NCBI GenBank assembly: GCA_028877275.1
Contig: JAPPFP010000009.1
Span: 418,889-470,176, forward strand
Length of the DNA: 51,288 nt
Direction: 5' to 3'
Origin: Acidobacteriota bacterium
GTDB taxonomy: Bacteria; Acidobacteriota; Thermoanaerobaculia; Multivoradales; Multivoraceae
The notes under the pieces are model-generated. The model was not told the origin of the DNA. It searched no databases and saw only the letters and a list, made by a program, of their open reading frames with translations. The position numbers and the translations under genes are program-made. This document shows, piece by piece, positions 23,191 through 31,383 of the stretch; the first letter of the stretch is position 1, and the number at the start of each line of letters is the position of its first letter.

Positions 23191-23760
23191 GTGGCGGATC
23201 AAGGCACGTCAGGAGCTACTGCTCGTATCGGCATCGTGACCGTCTCGGACCGGGCGTCCCGAGGGGTGTACGAGGATCGCGGCGGCCCCGCGATCCGCGA
23301 CTATCTGGCGGAGGTTCTGACTTCCCCTTGGGAGCCGCGGGCGCGGGTCGTCGAGGACGAAGTCGAGCTGATCGCGGCGGCCTTGCGTGAGCTCTGCGAC
23401 GACGAGGGTTGCTGCCTGGTCGTGACCACGGGCGGCACCGGGCCGGCGCTCCGCGACGTGACGCCGGAGGCCACTCTGGTGGTGTGCGAGAAGGAAATGC
23501 CGGGCTTCGGTGAACTGATGCGCCAGGTGTCGCTCCGGGCCGTGCCGACCGCGATCCTCTCGCGGCAGACCGCGGGGATCCGCGGTTCGTCGCTGATCGT
23601 GAACCTGCCGGGGCAGCCGAAGGCGATCGGCGAGTGTCTGGACGCCGTGTTTCCTGCGATCCCGTACTGCGTCGACCTGATCGGCGGGCCGTACCTGACG
23701 ACAAACGAGCAGCGGATCAGGGCGTTCCGGCCGAAGTCGGCGAAGAAGCCGGCGGACTGA
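23191..23760 (+). CDS. mogA: Molybdopterin adenylyltransferase (MogA/MoaB family)
   Basis: A 189-residue cytosolic protein of the MoCF-biosynthesis fold. It has RIGIVTVSDRASRGVYEDRGGP near the N-terminus, the nucleotide-binding loop VVTTGGTGPALRDVTPEAT, and the closing segment LIVNLPGQPKAIGECL. The reaction is adenylylation of molybdopterin before molybdate insertion. The start is GTG with a TAGGCT box just upstream. A second MoCF-domain protein lies at 30288-31325. The S45 acylase gene follows 11 bp downstream and may be co-transcribed. Confidence 0.92.
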   Translation: MADQGTSGATARIGIVTVSDRASRGVYEDRGGPAIRDYLAEVLTSPWEPRARVVEDEVELIAAALRELCDDEGCCLVVTTGGTGPALRDVTPEATLVVCEKEMPGFGELMRQVSLRAVPTAILSRQTAGIRGSSLIVNLPGQPKAIGECLDAVFPAIPYCVDLIGGPYLTTNEQRIRAFRPKSAKKPAD

Positions 23761-23771
23761 GGGCGATCGAT

Positions 23772-25988
23772 ATGGAGAGGCAAGGCGTCTGGCCGGCAAT
23801 GATTGCGCCGCTCTTCGCGCTGACTGTCGCCTGCTCACCGCCCGGCGGGGGAGGCGAGGCGGCGACGGTCTACCGGGACACCTGGGGCGTCCCGCACATC
23901 TACGCCGGGTCCGCCGAGGCCGGGCTCTACGCCTCCGGCTGGGCGATGGCCGAGGACCGGCTCTCGCAACTGCTCGAGAACTACCTCTTCGGACTCGGCG
24001 AGTACGCCGCCGCCTTCGGCCCCGGCAACAACGACGGCTGGGTGCGGTCCGATCTCGAGTCGCGGATGTGGGACCACTACGGCACGGCGAAGCGCCACTA
24101 CGAGGCCAAGCTGAACCCGGAACTCCGCCGGCACCTGGCGGCGTTCATCGCGGGCATCAACGACTACCTCGACGCGCATCCCGACGAGGTGCCGGACTGG
24201 TGGGGCGACCGCCCGGTCGACGTTTACATGCCGGTCGCCTTCAGCCGCCAGTTCATCTGGAGCTGGCCGGCGGGGCAGGCACGCTCCGACCTGCGGGCGG
24301 TCGGCATCGAGCCGAGCTCCGACGTCGATCTGCGGGCCTCCAACGAGATCGCGCTGGCGCCTGACCAGACGACCTTCGGCGCCGCCGCGCTGATCATCGA
24401 CCCTCACCTCTCCTGGCTGGGCCGCCACCGCTACTGGGAACTGCGGTTGCACGCCGGCGACATCCACATCAGCGGCTTCGCCACTTCGGGCTTCCCCTAC
24501 GTCAACCTGGGCCACAACGAGCACGTCGCCTGGGCCCACACGACCGGCGGCCCGGACACGGCCGATGTCTACGAACTGACGCTCGACGCGGAGGACCCGA
24601 GTCGCTATCTCTACGACGGCGAGTGGCGGCAGATGGAGAGCCGGACCGTCGAAGTGGCGGTCGCCGGCGAGGCGAAGCCGCGCGAGGCGACGTTCTGGTA
24701 CGCCCATCACGGCCCCATCGTCGCCCGTCGCGGCGACCGCGCGTACGCCGCGGCCCTGGCCTACGAGGAGGAGATTGGCTACCTGGAGTCGAAGTACTGG
24801 TTCATGGTCGCCGAGGACTACGAAGGCGCCGCCGCAGCGCTGGACGTGCGCCAGATCATGCCGCAGAACGTGATGATCGCGGACACCGGCGGCAACATCT
24901 ACTACCAGCGGACGGGGCGAGTGCCGATCCGGCCGGAGGGCTACGACTGGAGCCGTCCGGTCGACGGCTCGACTTCCGCGACCGAATGGCTGGGCATCCA
25001 CCCGGCGTCCGAGCTGATGTCCCTGCTCAACCCCGAGCGCGGCTACATGCAGAACAACAACATCGGCCCGGACACGATGCTGGTCGGGTCGCCGCTCGTG
25101 CCGGAGCGCTACCCCGCCTACCTCTACAACCAGCCCGCCCTCTACACCCACCAGCGGGGCGCTGCGGCCGTGGCGCTCCTCGAGGCGAAGCGGAGAGCCG
25201 GGGCCAGGTGGAGCGAGGAGGAGATCGTCGAGCTGGCGCTCAACCGTTCCGTCTACCAGTTCGAACGCTGGGTCGAGGAGCTGCGACGCGCCGAGGCTGC
25301 GGTCCCCGGCAAGCGCTCGAAGGACCACGCGGAGGTGGTCCGCCGGATCGCGGAGTGGAACGGCATCGCCGAGCCGGACTCCCAGGGCGCGCTCGCCTAC
25401 TTCCGCTGGCGGGAGGCTCTCAGGGAGTCGGTTGGCCGTGACGGGATGAACCAGATGACGGCGCGGGTCAACGACTACCTGGAACTGATCCGCGAGGGGC
25501 CGAAGCCGCCCGGTCTCCGCGACTACAAGTTGCCGGCCCTGGTCGAGGCGATCGACGCCGCGGCGGAGGCGCTCCGCTCAGGCCCGGGGGGCTTCGACGC
25601 GGCCTTCGGCGATGTCTTCCGGGTCGGACGCCAGGACTCGGAGGACGAAGTGTCCTGGCCGGTCGGCGGCGGCTCCCTCGGCGAAGCGGGAATGGCGACC
25701 ATGCGTTCGGTCGGTTTCAGCCCGCCGCGAGCCGACGGCCGGCGCTGGGGCAACCGCGGCCAGACCTCGACCGAGGTCGTCATTCTGAGCAACCCGATCC
25801 GCAGCTACACCCAGCCCCCGATCGGCCAGAGCGACCGGCCCGACTCGCCGCACTACCGCGATCAGGCCGAGAAGCTGTTCTCGGTCGGCGCGATGAAGCC
25901 GAGCTGGTTCGCTCGCGAGGAACTGCTCGCCGACGGCGGCAAGAACGTCGTGTCGGAAGAGCGACTCGTCTACCGGCCGGAGGATTAG
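23772..25988 (+). CDS. Penicillin acylase / acyl-homoserine lactone acylase family N-terminal-nucleophile hydrolase
   Basis: A 738-residue exported S45-family protein. The N-terminus is hydrophobic with Cys21 in LTVAC, which may be a lipoprotein site (position -3 is atypical). The alpha-chain region starts VYRDTWGVPHIYAGS. The autoproteolysis and nucleophile site is Ser190-Asn191 in LRASNEIALAP, as expected for Ntn hydrolases that are cut into two chains. Beta-chain features include IIDPHLSW, YVNLGHNEHVAWAHTTG and MPQNVMIADTGGNIYYQ. The family hydrolyses amide bonds of penicillins, N-acyl-homoserine lactones or other acyl amides; the substrate is not deducible. It follows mogA by 11 bp and precedes a secreted beta-rich protein by 8 bp. 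Confidence 0.92.
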   Translation: MERQGVWPAMIAPLFALTVACSPPGGGGEAATVYRDTWGVPHIYAGSAEAGLYASGWAMAEDRLSQLLENYLFGLGEYAAAFGPGNNDGWVRSDLESRMWDHYGTAKRHYEAKLNPELRRHLAAFIAGINDYLDAHPDEVPDWWGDRPVDVYMPVAFSRQFIWSWPAGQARSDLRAVGIEPSSDVDLRASNEIALAPDQTTFGAAALIIDPHLSWLGRHRYWELRLHAGDIHISGFATSGFPYVNLGHNEHVAWAHTTGGPDTADVYELTLDAEDPSRYLYDGEWRQMESRTVEVAVAGEAKPREATFWYAHHGPIVARRGDRAYAAALAYEEEIGYLESKYWFMVAEDYEGAAAALDVRQIMPQNVMIADTGGNIYYQRTGRVPIRPEGYDWSRPVDGSTSATEWLGIHPASELMSLLNPERGYMQNNNIGPDTMLVGSPLVPERYPAYLYNQPALYTHQRGAAAVALLEAKRRAGARWSEEEIVELALNRSVYQFERWVEELRRAEAAVPGKRSKDHAEVVRRIAEWNGIAEPDSQGALAYFRWREALRESVGRDGMNQMTARVNDYLELIREGPKPPGLRDYKLPALVEAIDAAAEALRSGPGGFDAAFGDVFRVGRQDSEDEVSWPVGGGSLGEAGMATMRSVGFSPPRADGRRWGNRGQTSTEVVILSNPIRSYTQPPIGQSDRPDSPHYRDQAEKLFSVGAMKPSWFAREELLADGGKNVVSEERLVYRPED

Positions 25989-25996
25989 GAGCCCCG

Positions 25997-26674
25997 ATGC
26001 ACGAACTTCAACGGGCCTGGTGCGCAGTCGCGGTCGCCGCGATTGTGGCCCCGGCAGCCGTCTCGGCCCAGTCGGGCCACAACCTGGAACGTCCCGAACA
26101 CTGGAAGGTCCGGTACGACGGTTCCGACGAAGCGGCCGAGAGGAACTTCGTCGTCATGCGCCCCGGCTGGCACGTCTACGCCGGCCCTGGCGGCCTGCTC
26201 TGGGACCCGGGCCGCTTCGCGTCCGGCAACTACGCCGTCAAGAGCACGATCTACCTGTTCCCGAAAGGCGACCCGGAACGATCCGGCTCGACGCGGACCG
26301 ACAGCTCCTACGGCCTCTTCCTCGGCGGCCGCGACCTCGAAGGAGACAAGCCAACCTACGTCTCCTTCCTAATCGACAACGCGGGTCGGTTCCGCATAGC
26401 CCGGCACAACGGCGACGAGATCCAGGAACTCGCGCCCTGGACGGCTCACGACGGTGTCTCCGTCCTCGACGCCCCGGCCACCTCACCCGCGGAGAACGTC
26501 CTCGAAGTCGATGTTCGAGGCGAACAGACGTTCTTCTACATGAGTGGCGAGGCAGTCGCCGAGCTTCCGTCCGACGAACTCGATCTCAACGGCCTGATCG
26601 GCCTAACCGCCGGCGAAGGCCTCAGCCTCCACATCACCGAGATTGCCATCGGCCCGAACCGCCGAGACCAGTAG
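25997..26674 (+). CDS. Secreted beta-sandwich protein of unknown function
   Basis: A 225-residue protein with a clear Sec signal cleaved near VSAQ (residue about 25). The mature part is beta-rich, with WHVYAGPGGLLWDPGRFASGNYAVKSTIYLFP, SSYGLFLGGRDLEG and YVSFLIDNAGRFRIARHNGD, resembling concanavalin-like or 3-keto-disaccharide-hydrolase-like (DUF1080-type) jelly rolls. No catalytic residues are recognised. It lies 8 bp after the acylase and is presumably translated from the same mRNA, perhaps acting on the same substrate. Confidence 0.7.
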   Translation: MHELQRAWCAVAVAAIVAPAAVSAQSGHNLERPEHWKVRYDGSDEAAERNFVVMRPGWHVYAGPGGLLWDPGRFASGNYAVKSTIYLFPKGDPERSGSTRTDSSYGLFLGGRDLEGDKPTYVSFLIDNAGRFRIARHNGDEIQELAPWTAHDGVSVLDAPATSPAENVLEVDVRGEQTFFYMSGEAVAELPSDELDLNGLIGLTAGEGLSLHITEIAIGPNRRDQ

Positions 26675-26742
26675 GTCGCGTTCGGTGCCTTGTCGCTGAG
26701 TGGCCGCACCAACGGCTGCCCACGCCGGCTGAAGTGGTTCAG

Positions 26743-26778
26743 CCAGTGCGGGCGTCTGCGGGGAGGGGCTCCCAGCGG
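26743..26778 (+). repeat. Left arm of a 36-bp perfect inverted repeat
   Basis: It begins CCAGTGCGGGCGTCTGC and ends CAGCGG. It is exactly complementary to 26885-26920. The two arms are separated by 106 bp, too far for an ordinary terminator hairpin but compatible with a miniature transposon-like element or a structured RNA. Confidence 0.92.
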
Positions 26779-26884
26779 ACTCGAAGCGAGCGACGCCCAG
26801 CGCCCTTACATCAAACGACGACCGACCGGAGCGAGCGTAGTGGAGCGAGCGCCGGCCTCTCATTCTCTTCTTGAGCGCGAGCGG

Positions 26885-26920
26885 CCGCTGGGAGCCCCTC
26901 CCCGCAGACGCCCGCACTGG
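26885..26920 (-). repeat. Right arm of the 36-bp perfect inverted repeat
   Basis: It is the reverse complement of 26743-26778 and ends 13 bp before the stop of the first tandem secreted orphan gene. No target-site duplication was found next to either arm. Confidence 0.92.
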
Positions 26921-26933
26921 CGGGTGCGAGTCT

Positions 26934-28004
26934 TTACTCGCCGCCGGTGCTGGCGGCCTTGCCGGCGCGCCAGTCGTCCTCGAGGATGCGCGCGCCGCGG
27001 AGCGTGCCGCCCATCGAGTAGTTGCCCTCGTGGCAGGCGTACTCGTAGACGCGTTCCTGGTCGCGCTTCCAGATGTACTCGCCGGACCAGGGGGCTTCCC
27101 AGGTGGCCGGGTCGTTCATCGTGAAGTGGTAGAGGATGTTGCCGTCCGGCTGGAGCGTCAGTCGCTCCGTGACGTGGAGGTCCTTCGTCGCGCCGCGCAG
27201 GAACCCGTCGGGCCGGAAGTGCACCGAGTCGATGACCAGGGTGTCGCCTTCCCACCAGCCGACCGAATCGCCCAGCCAACGCCGCTCCTCGGGGCTCGGG
27301 TGCTCGTCGTTCAGGCGGATGATCCGGGCGTCATGGACCATCTCGATCAGGATCATGATGTGGTCTTCCGTTTGCACGACCCGCTTGTAGTTGTTGTAGC
27401 CGCTCGGGAAGGTCGGCGTGGCGCCTGTGAAGCCGAGGATGCAGCGCTCGCTGATCGGCAGCGACTCGGGACCGTCGTACGGGCCCGGGCCGTCGAGCTC
27501 GAGCCACCAGGCGACGCCCTCGTTCGGGCGGCGCAGCTTGGCGCGCTCCGCGAATCTCGCCTTTGCCGCATCGGTCGTTTCCGGCATGCGGCCGTTCGGC
27601 GGATCGATGATGATCGAGGTCCGGAACTTGCCGTCCACCGCGAAGGTGTCCGTGCCGCGGTCGAGCCAGAAGCTGTTGTAGCCGCCGACGTTGCCGGCCG
27701 CGCCGGGTGAGCCGTCTCCGCCTTCCGGCGGCGCCTCACGGTTCGGATCGGACACCTGGTGGCGGTCGGCCCGAGCCTTCGCTGCGTCGGTCGCGATCTT
27801 CTCCGCCTCGTCCGGGGTGAGGTAGAGATTCTCGCCGTACTCCTCCGGCCGTTGCAGCGGCGTCAGGGTGGCGGCGTCATACGTGCCGGTCAGGTCGGGC
27901 TTGCCGTTGGCGGCCCGCTTGATCTCGCCTTCGGCCGCGAAGGCTGGCGCCGCGAGCAGCAGCACGAGGATGGCGGCCACGGCCGCGAGGGATCGGACTC
28001 TCAT
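26934..28004 (-). CDS. Tandem secreted orphan family, paralogue A
   Basis: A 356-residue exported protein with Sec signal MRVRSLAAVAAILVLLLAAPAFA. I do not recognise the family. Shared family landmarks: NGKPDLTGTYDAATLTPLQRP just after the signal, a Gly-rich GGDG...AGNVGGYN turn, RTSIIIDPPNGRMPE, WWLELDGPGPYDGPESLP followed by ERC, QTEDHIMILIEMVHDARIIRL, GWWEGDTLVIDS, and YEYACHEGNYSM near the C-terminus. Two conserved cysteines (ERC and ACHEGN) could form a disulfide. The pattern suggests a beta-rich extracytoplasmic domain. GGAGGA lies 8 nt before the ATG and the gene has its own upstream TACACT box. It diverges more from paralogues B and C than they do from each other (PEEYGENLYL versus PEKYGDNLFL). 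Confidence 0.85.
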   Translation of the reverse strand: MRVRSLAAVAAILVLLLAAPAFAAEGEIKRAANGKPDLTGTYDAATLTPLQRPEEYGENLYLTPDEAEKIATDAAKARADRHQVSDPNREAPPEGGDGSPGAAGNVGGYNSFWLDRGTDTFAVDGKFRTSIIIDPPNGRMPETTDAAKARFAERAKLRRPNEGVAWWLELDGPGPYDGPESLPISERCILGFTGATPTFPSGYNNYKRVVQTEDHIMILIEMVHDARIIRLNDEHPSPEERRWLGDSVGWWEGDTLVIDSVHFRPDGFLRGATKDLHVTERLTLQPDGNILYHFTMNDPATWEAPWSGEYIWKRDQERVYEYACHEGNYSMGGTLRGARILEDDWRAGKAASTGGE

Positions 28005-28035
28005 TCTGCGTCCTCCTGTTTCGACTGGATGCCGA

Positions 28036-28041
28036 AGTGTA
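28036..28041 (-). promoter_or_regulatory. -10-like TACACT box for paralogue A
   Basis: On the reverse strand CCGCTACACT lies 31 nt before the ATG at 28004. It gives a short leader holding the GGAGGA ribosome-binding site. No -35 is evident. Confidence 0.45.
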
Positions 28042-28070
28042 GCGGAGGACGCCCCCTGCGGTGCAGCCTT

Positions 28071-29141
28071 CTAGTCGTTGCCGCCGCCGGTGCTCCCGGC
28101 CTTCGCGGCCGCCGCGTCGGCCTCGAGAATCCGCGCGCCGCGCAGCGTGTTGCCCATCGCGTAGTTGCCCTCGTGGCAGGCGTACTCATAGACGAGTTCC
28201 GGGCGGTTCCTCCAGATGTACTCGCCGGACCAGGGCGTCTCCCAGGTGGCCGGGTCGTCCATCGTGAACTGGTAGAGGATGTCGCCGTTCGGTTGCAGGG
28301 TCAGACGCTCGGTGACGTGCAGCTCCTGGGTCGATCCGCGCAGGAACGTGCGGGGGTGGAAGTTCACCGAGTCGATGACCAGGGTGTCGCCCTCCCACCA
28401 GCCGACCGAGTCGCCGAGCCACTTGCGCTCTTCGGGGCTGGGGTGCTCGTCGTTCAGGCGCACGATCCGGGCGTCGTGGTTCATCTCGATCAGGATCATG
28501 ATGTGGTCTTCGGTCTGCACGACGCGCTTGTAGTTGTTGTAGGCGCTCGGAAGCGTCGGCGTGGCGCCGGTGAAGCCGACGATGCAGCGTTCGGTGATCG
28601 GTAGCGACTCGGGGCCGTCGTAGGGGCCGGGGCCGTCGATGTCGAGCCACCAGGCGGAGCCGTCGTTCGGCCGGCGCAGCTTGTCGCGCTCCGCCCTTCT
28701 CGCCTTCGCCACGGGGGTCGTCTCCGGCATGCGGCCGTTCGGCGGGTCGACGATGATCGAGGTCCGGAACTTGCCGTCGACCGAGAAGGCTTCGGTGCCG
28801 ATGTCGAGCCAGAAGAAGTTGTAGCCGCCGACGTTGCCGGCGCCGCCGCCTGAGCCGTCGCCGCCGACCGGCGGGGGCTCGCGGTCCGGGTCGCTGACCT
28901 GGTGGCGGTCGGCCCGGCGCTGGGCCGCGTCGGTCTCGATCTTCTCGGCCTCTTCCCTGGTCAGGAACAGGTTGTCACCGTACTTCTCGGGCCGCTGCAG
29001 CGGCGTCAGCGTGGCCGCGTCGTAGTTGCCGTGGAGGTCGGGCCGGCCGTTGGGCATGCGCTTGATGTCGTCCTGGGCTCCGGCCGCGGGCGCCACAAGC
29101 AGCAGCAGGACGATGGCGGTCAGGGCCGCGGGGATTCTCAT
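28071..29141 (-). CDS. Tandem secreted orphan family, paralogue B
   Basis: A 356-residue exported protein with Sec signal MRIPAALTAIVLLLLVAPAAGA. It shares all landmarks of paralogue A: NGRPDLHGNYDAATLTPLQRP, GGDGSGGGAGNVGGYN, DPPNGRMPETT, WWLDIDGPGPYDGPESLP, ITERC, QTEDHIMILIEMNHDARI, GWWEGDTLVIDS and YEYACHEGNYAM. GGAGGA precedes the ATG. It starts 21 bp after paralogue C and ends 66 bp before paralogue A, so C and B are probably on one transcript. The C-terminus is Ala/Gly-rich (AKAGSTGGGND). Function unknown; probably binds a ligand or polymer outside the cytoplasm. Confidence 0.85.
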   Translation of the reverse strand: MRIPAALTAIVLLLLVAPAAGAQDDIKRMPNGRPDLHGNYDAATLTPLQRPEKYGDNLFLTREEAEKIETDAAQRRADRHQVSDPDREPPPVGGDGSGGGAGNVGGYNFFWLDIGTEAFSVDGKFRTSIIVDPPNGRMPETTPVAKARRAERDKLRRPNDGSAWWLDIDGPGPYDGPESLPITERCIVGFTGATPTLPSAYNNYKRVVQTEDHIMILIEMNHDARIVRLNDEHPSPEERKWLGDSVGWWEGDTLVIDSVNFHPRTFLRGSTQELHVTERLTLQPNGDILYQFTMDDPATWETPWSGEYIWRNRPELVYEYACHEGNYAMGNTLRGARILEADAAAAKAGSTGGGND

Positions 29142-29162
29142 TTCGTGTCCTCCAGGTTTCGA

Positions 29163-30242
29163 TCAGTCGCCGCTGCCGGCGCCGGTGCTCGCTGCCTTGG
29201 CGGCCAGAGCGTCGGCCTCGAGTACCCGCGCGCCTCGTAGCGTGCCGCCCATCGAGTAGTTGCCCTCGTGACAGGCGTACTCGTAGACGTCCACGGGACT
29301 GCGCTTCCAGATGTACTCGCCGGACCAGGGGACGTCCCAGGTGGCCGGATCGTCGATCGTGAACCGGTAGAGGATGTTCCCGTCCGGCTGCAGCGTGAGG
29401 CGCTCCGTGATGTGGGATTCCTGGGTGGCGCCGCGCAGGACGGCCTTCGGGTGGAAGTTCCGCGAGTCGATGACCAGGGTGTCGCCTTCCCACCAGCCGA
29501 TCGAGTGGCCGAGCCACTTCCGCTCCTCGGGGCTTGGATGCTCGGCGTTCAGGCGCACGATGCGGGCGTCGTGGACCATCTCGATCAGGATCATGATGTG
29601 GTCCTCGGTCTGGACCACGCGCTTGAAGTTGTTGTAGAGGCTCGGGAAGGTCGGCGTCGCGCCGGTGAAGCCGACGATGCAGCGCTCGGTCACCGGAAGC
29701 GTCTCCGGGCCGTCGTACGGGCCGTGGCCGTCGATGTCGAGCCACCAGGCGGAACCGTCGTTCGGCCGGCGTAGCCGGCGGCGCTCCGCGGATCTCGCCT
29801 GGCCGGCCTCCGTCATCTCCGGGATGCGGCCGTTCGGCGGGTCGAAGATAATCGAGGTGCGGAACTTGCCATCGACCGCGAATGCCTCGGTGCCGGTCTC
29901 GACCCAGAACCTGTTGTAGCCGCCCACGTTGCCGGCGCCGCCCGTCGTTCCGTCGCCTCCGACCGGCGGCGGCTTGCGGTTCGGATCGGAAACCCGGTGC
30001 CGGTCGGCGGCGTACTGGGCCGCGTCCGCCTCGATCTTCGCCGCGTCCTCGGGGCTCAGGAAGAGGTTGTCGCCGTACTTCTCGGGCCGCTGAAGCGGCG
30101 TCAGGGTGCCGGCGTCGAAGGTGCCGGTCAGGTCGGGCTTGCCGTTGGCGGCGCGCTTGACGTCGCCCTGGGCGGTCAGCGCAGGGGCCGCGATCAGCAG
30201 CACGAGGATGGCGATCGGCGCCGCGGGGACTCGGACTCTCAT
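29163..30242 (-). CDS. Tandem secreted orphan family, paralogue C
   Basis: A 359-residue exported protein with Sec signal MRVRVPAAPIAILVLLIAAPALTA. It carries the same landmarks as paralogues A and B: NGKPDLTGTFDAGTLTPLQRP, GGDGTTGGAGNVGGYN, DPPNGRIPEMT, WWLDIDGHGPYDGPETLP, VTERC, QTEDHIMILIEMVHDARI, GWWEGDTLVIDS and YEYACHEGNYSM. It is the first of the three in transcription order, with a TACACT box 33 nt upstream and GGAGGA before the ATG. The family's invariant residues include the two cysteines, DHIMILIEM and two Trp-rich turns. No catalytic signature was identified. Confidence 0.85.
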   Translation of the reverse strand: MRVRVPAAPIAILVLLIAAPALTAQGDVKRAANGKPDLTGTFDAGTLTPLQRPEKYGDNLFLSPEDAAKIEADAAQYAADRHRVSDPNRKPPPVGGDGTTGGAGNVGGYNRFWVETGTEAFAVDGKFRTSIIFDPPNGRIPEMTEAGQARSAERRRLRRPNDGSAWWLDIDGHGPYDGPETLPVTERCIVGFTGATPTFPSLYNNFKRVVQTEDHIMILIEMVHDARIVRLNAEHPSPEERKWLGHSIGWWEGDTLVIDSRNFHPKAVLRGATQESHITERLTLQPDGNILYRFTIDDPATWDVPWSGEYIWKRSPVDVYEYACHEGNYSMGGTLRGARVLEADALAAKAASTGAGSGD

Positions 30243-30275
30243 GTTGGGTCCTCCGGATGACGGTGGGATGGGCGG

Positions 30276-30281
30276 AGTGTA
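30276..30281 (-). promoter_or_regulatory. -10-like TACACT box for paralogue C
   Basis: On the reverse strand CCGCTACACT lies 33 nt before the ATG at 30242. The motif and distance match those of paralogue A. Confidence 0.45.
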
Positions 30282-30287
30282 GCGGAG

Positions 30288-31325
30288 TCAGGAGCCTTCG
30301 ATCCGCCGCCGCGGCAACGGCCGCTCCGGCACGTCCTCGAGCAGACCGCCATGGCCGAGCGACGTGATGTCACGTCGCGTCAGTCGATCGCCGACGAGCA
30401 GGCGGGGCAGCACCAGGTCAACGATGTTCCGCTTCGGGCTGCGGGCGCAGCCGGGGGCGCCGAGGACCGGCGTGCCGTCGAGGTCGGCGAGCAGCAGCAG
30501 GTTGCCGGGGTCGACCGGAGCGCCGTAGCAGATCACCGAGCCGCCGGCGGTTTCGATGGCGCTCGGAGCCAGGTCGTGGCGGTCCTGGATCGCCGTTTCG
30601 CCGGCGAGGATCAGGAGATCGACGTTCGGGGCGAGTTCGGACGCCGTTGCCGCGAGATCCTCGGTCTCCTGCTCCCGGTCGATCGGCACGAAGCGCACCT
30701 GGGTGAGTTCGGCGCCGAGAGTGCCGAGCCGCTGCCGGAAGGCCTTCTCGAAGCCGGCGACCAGCCGTTCGCGGCCGGCGGAGCGACCGGCGGCGACGGT
30801 CCCGGAGACGATCAGACCCGCCGTGCTCTGTGGCAGCGGGTCGAGCCGGATCACCGGGCCCGTGGCGACGCTCTCGGCCGCGGCCACCGTGTCTTCTGGG
30901 AGAGCATAGGGGAGGATCTTCGTCGTCCCGACCATCTTGCCGGCGCGCGCCACGCTGTGGTTGGGCAGGGTGGCGACGGTGACGCCGTCGCAGTCGTTGA
31001 TGCGGTCCAGGGCCGCGGCGTCGACCCGCAGCACGCCCAGCGTCCGCGCGTGCAGGTTGACTCGCCCGGTCGTCGGCCCCCGCAGGTCGAGACCTGTGCC
31101 GGCTACCGCTTCGCTGACTCGGCGGGCAGCCTCGTTCTCCTCGACGTCGCCGGGTTCCAGCCGCGCCGCGAACACGCGGTCGCGGCCGAGGCCGGCCAGC
31201 ACCCCCAGCTCCTCGTCGCCGAGCGCGCGGCCCTTCCGCAGCACGCGGCGGCCATCGTTGTCGTAGACGTTGTGGCCGAGGATGGCGCCGTGAGCGTCGG
31301 CGAGCGGCGTCGCTTCGAACTTCAT
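30288..31325 (-). CDS. MoCF-domain molybdopterin-binding protein
   Basis: A 345-residue cytosolic protein. The N-terminal part (MKFEATPLADAHGAILGHNV) and RVLRKGRALGDEEL resemble the extra domain of molybdopterin-binding proteins that accompany molybdenum hydroxylases. The C-terminal half holds a MogA/MoeA-like domain with STAGLIVSGTVAAGRS, VDLLILAGETAIQDRHD and a closing GAPGCARSPKRNIVDLVLPRLL segment. It probably takes part in cofactor maturation or sensing for molybdenum hydroxylases, although no hydroxylase genes are in the window. The start at 31325 is chosen because upstream codons run into the divergent promoter region and a REP-like repeat. Confidence 0.82.
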   Translation of the reverse strand: MKFEATPLADAHGAILGHNVYDNDGRRVLRKGRALGDEELGVLAGLGRDRVFAARLEPGDVEENEAARRVSEAVAGTGLDLRGPTTGRVNLHARTLGVLRVDAAALDRINDCDGVTVATLPNHSVARAGKMVGTTKILPYALPEDTVAAAESVATGPVIRLDPLPQSTAGLIVSGTVAAGRSAGRERLVAGFEKAFRQRLGTLGAELTQVRFVPIDREQETEDLAATASELAPNVDLLILAGETAIQDRHDLAPSAIETAGGSVICYGAPVDPGNLLLLADLDGTPVLGAPGCARSPKRNIVDLVLPRLLVGDRLTRRDITSLGHGGLLEDVPERPLPRRRIEGS

Positions 31326-31355
31326 CGCTGGGCGTGAAACTACACCGTGACAACC

Positions 31356-31378
31356 GGGTGCGCCGACGCCCCCGCCGC
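31356..31378 (+). repeat. REP-like palindrome, degenerate copy 2
   Basis: GGGTGCGCCG followed by a C-rich loop and a partial complementary arm. It matches the core of the copy at 12178-12200 at 20 of 23 positions. It lies in the divergent gap between the MoCF and amidohydrolase genes. Confidence 0.45.
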
Positions 31379-31383
31379 GGCGA

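Larger units (their letters stand above)
26675..26933. other. Intergenic region between convergent genes, holding a large inverted repeat
   Basis: This 259-bp gap contains no convincing gene. It holds a 7-bp-stem hairpin at 26727-26744 with a GTGG loop and the two arms of a 36-bp perfect inverted repeat (26743-26778 and 26885-26920). The 106-bp spacer includes two copies of the string GAGCGAGCG. No T-tract terminator was seen. Confidence 0.8.

Noticed and set aside
26727..26744. Intrinsic terminator after the secreted beta-sandwich gene
   Set aside because: A 7-bp stem with a GTGG loop exists but no T-tract follows. No convincing rho-independent terminator was found anywhere in the window.
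26743..26920. Insertion sequence or transposon
   Set aside because: No transposase or target-site duplication is visible and the spacer is only 106 bp. It is reported only as an inverted repeat.
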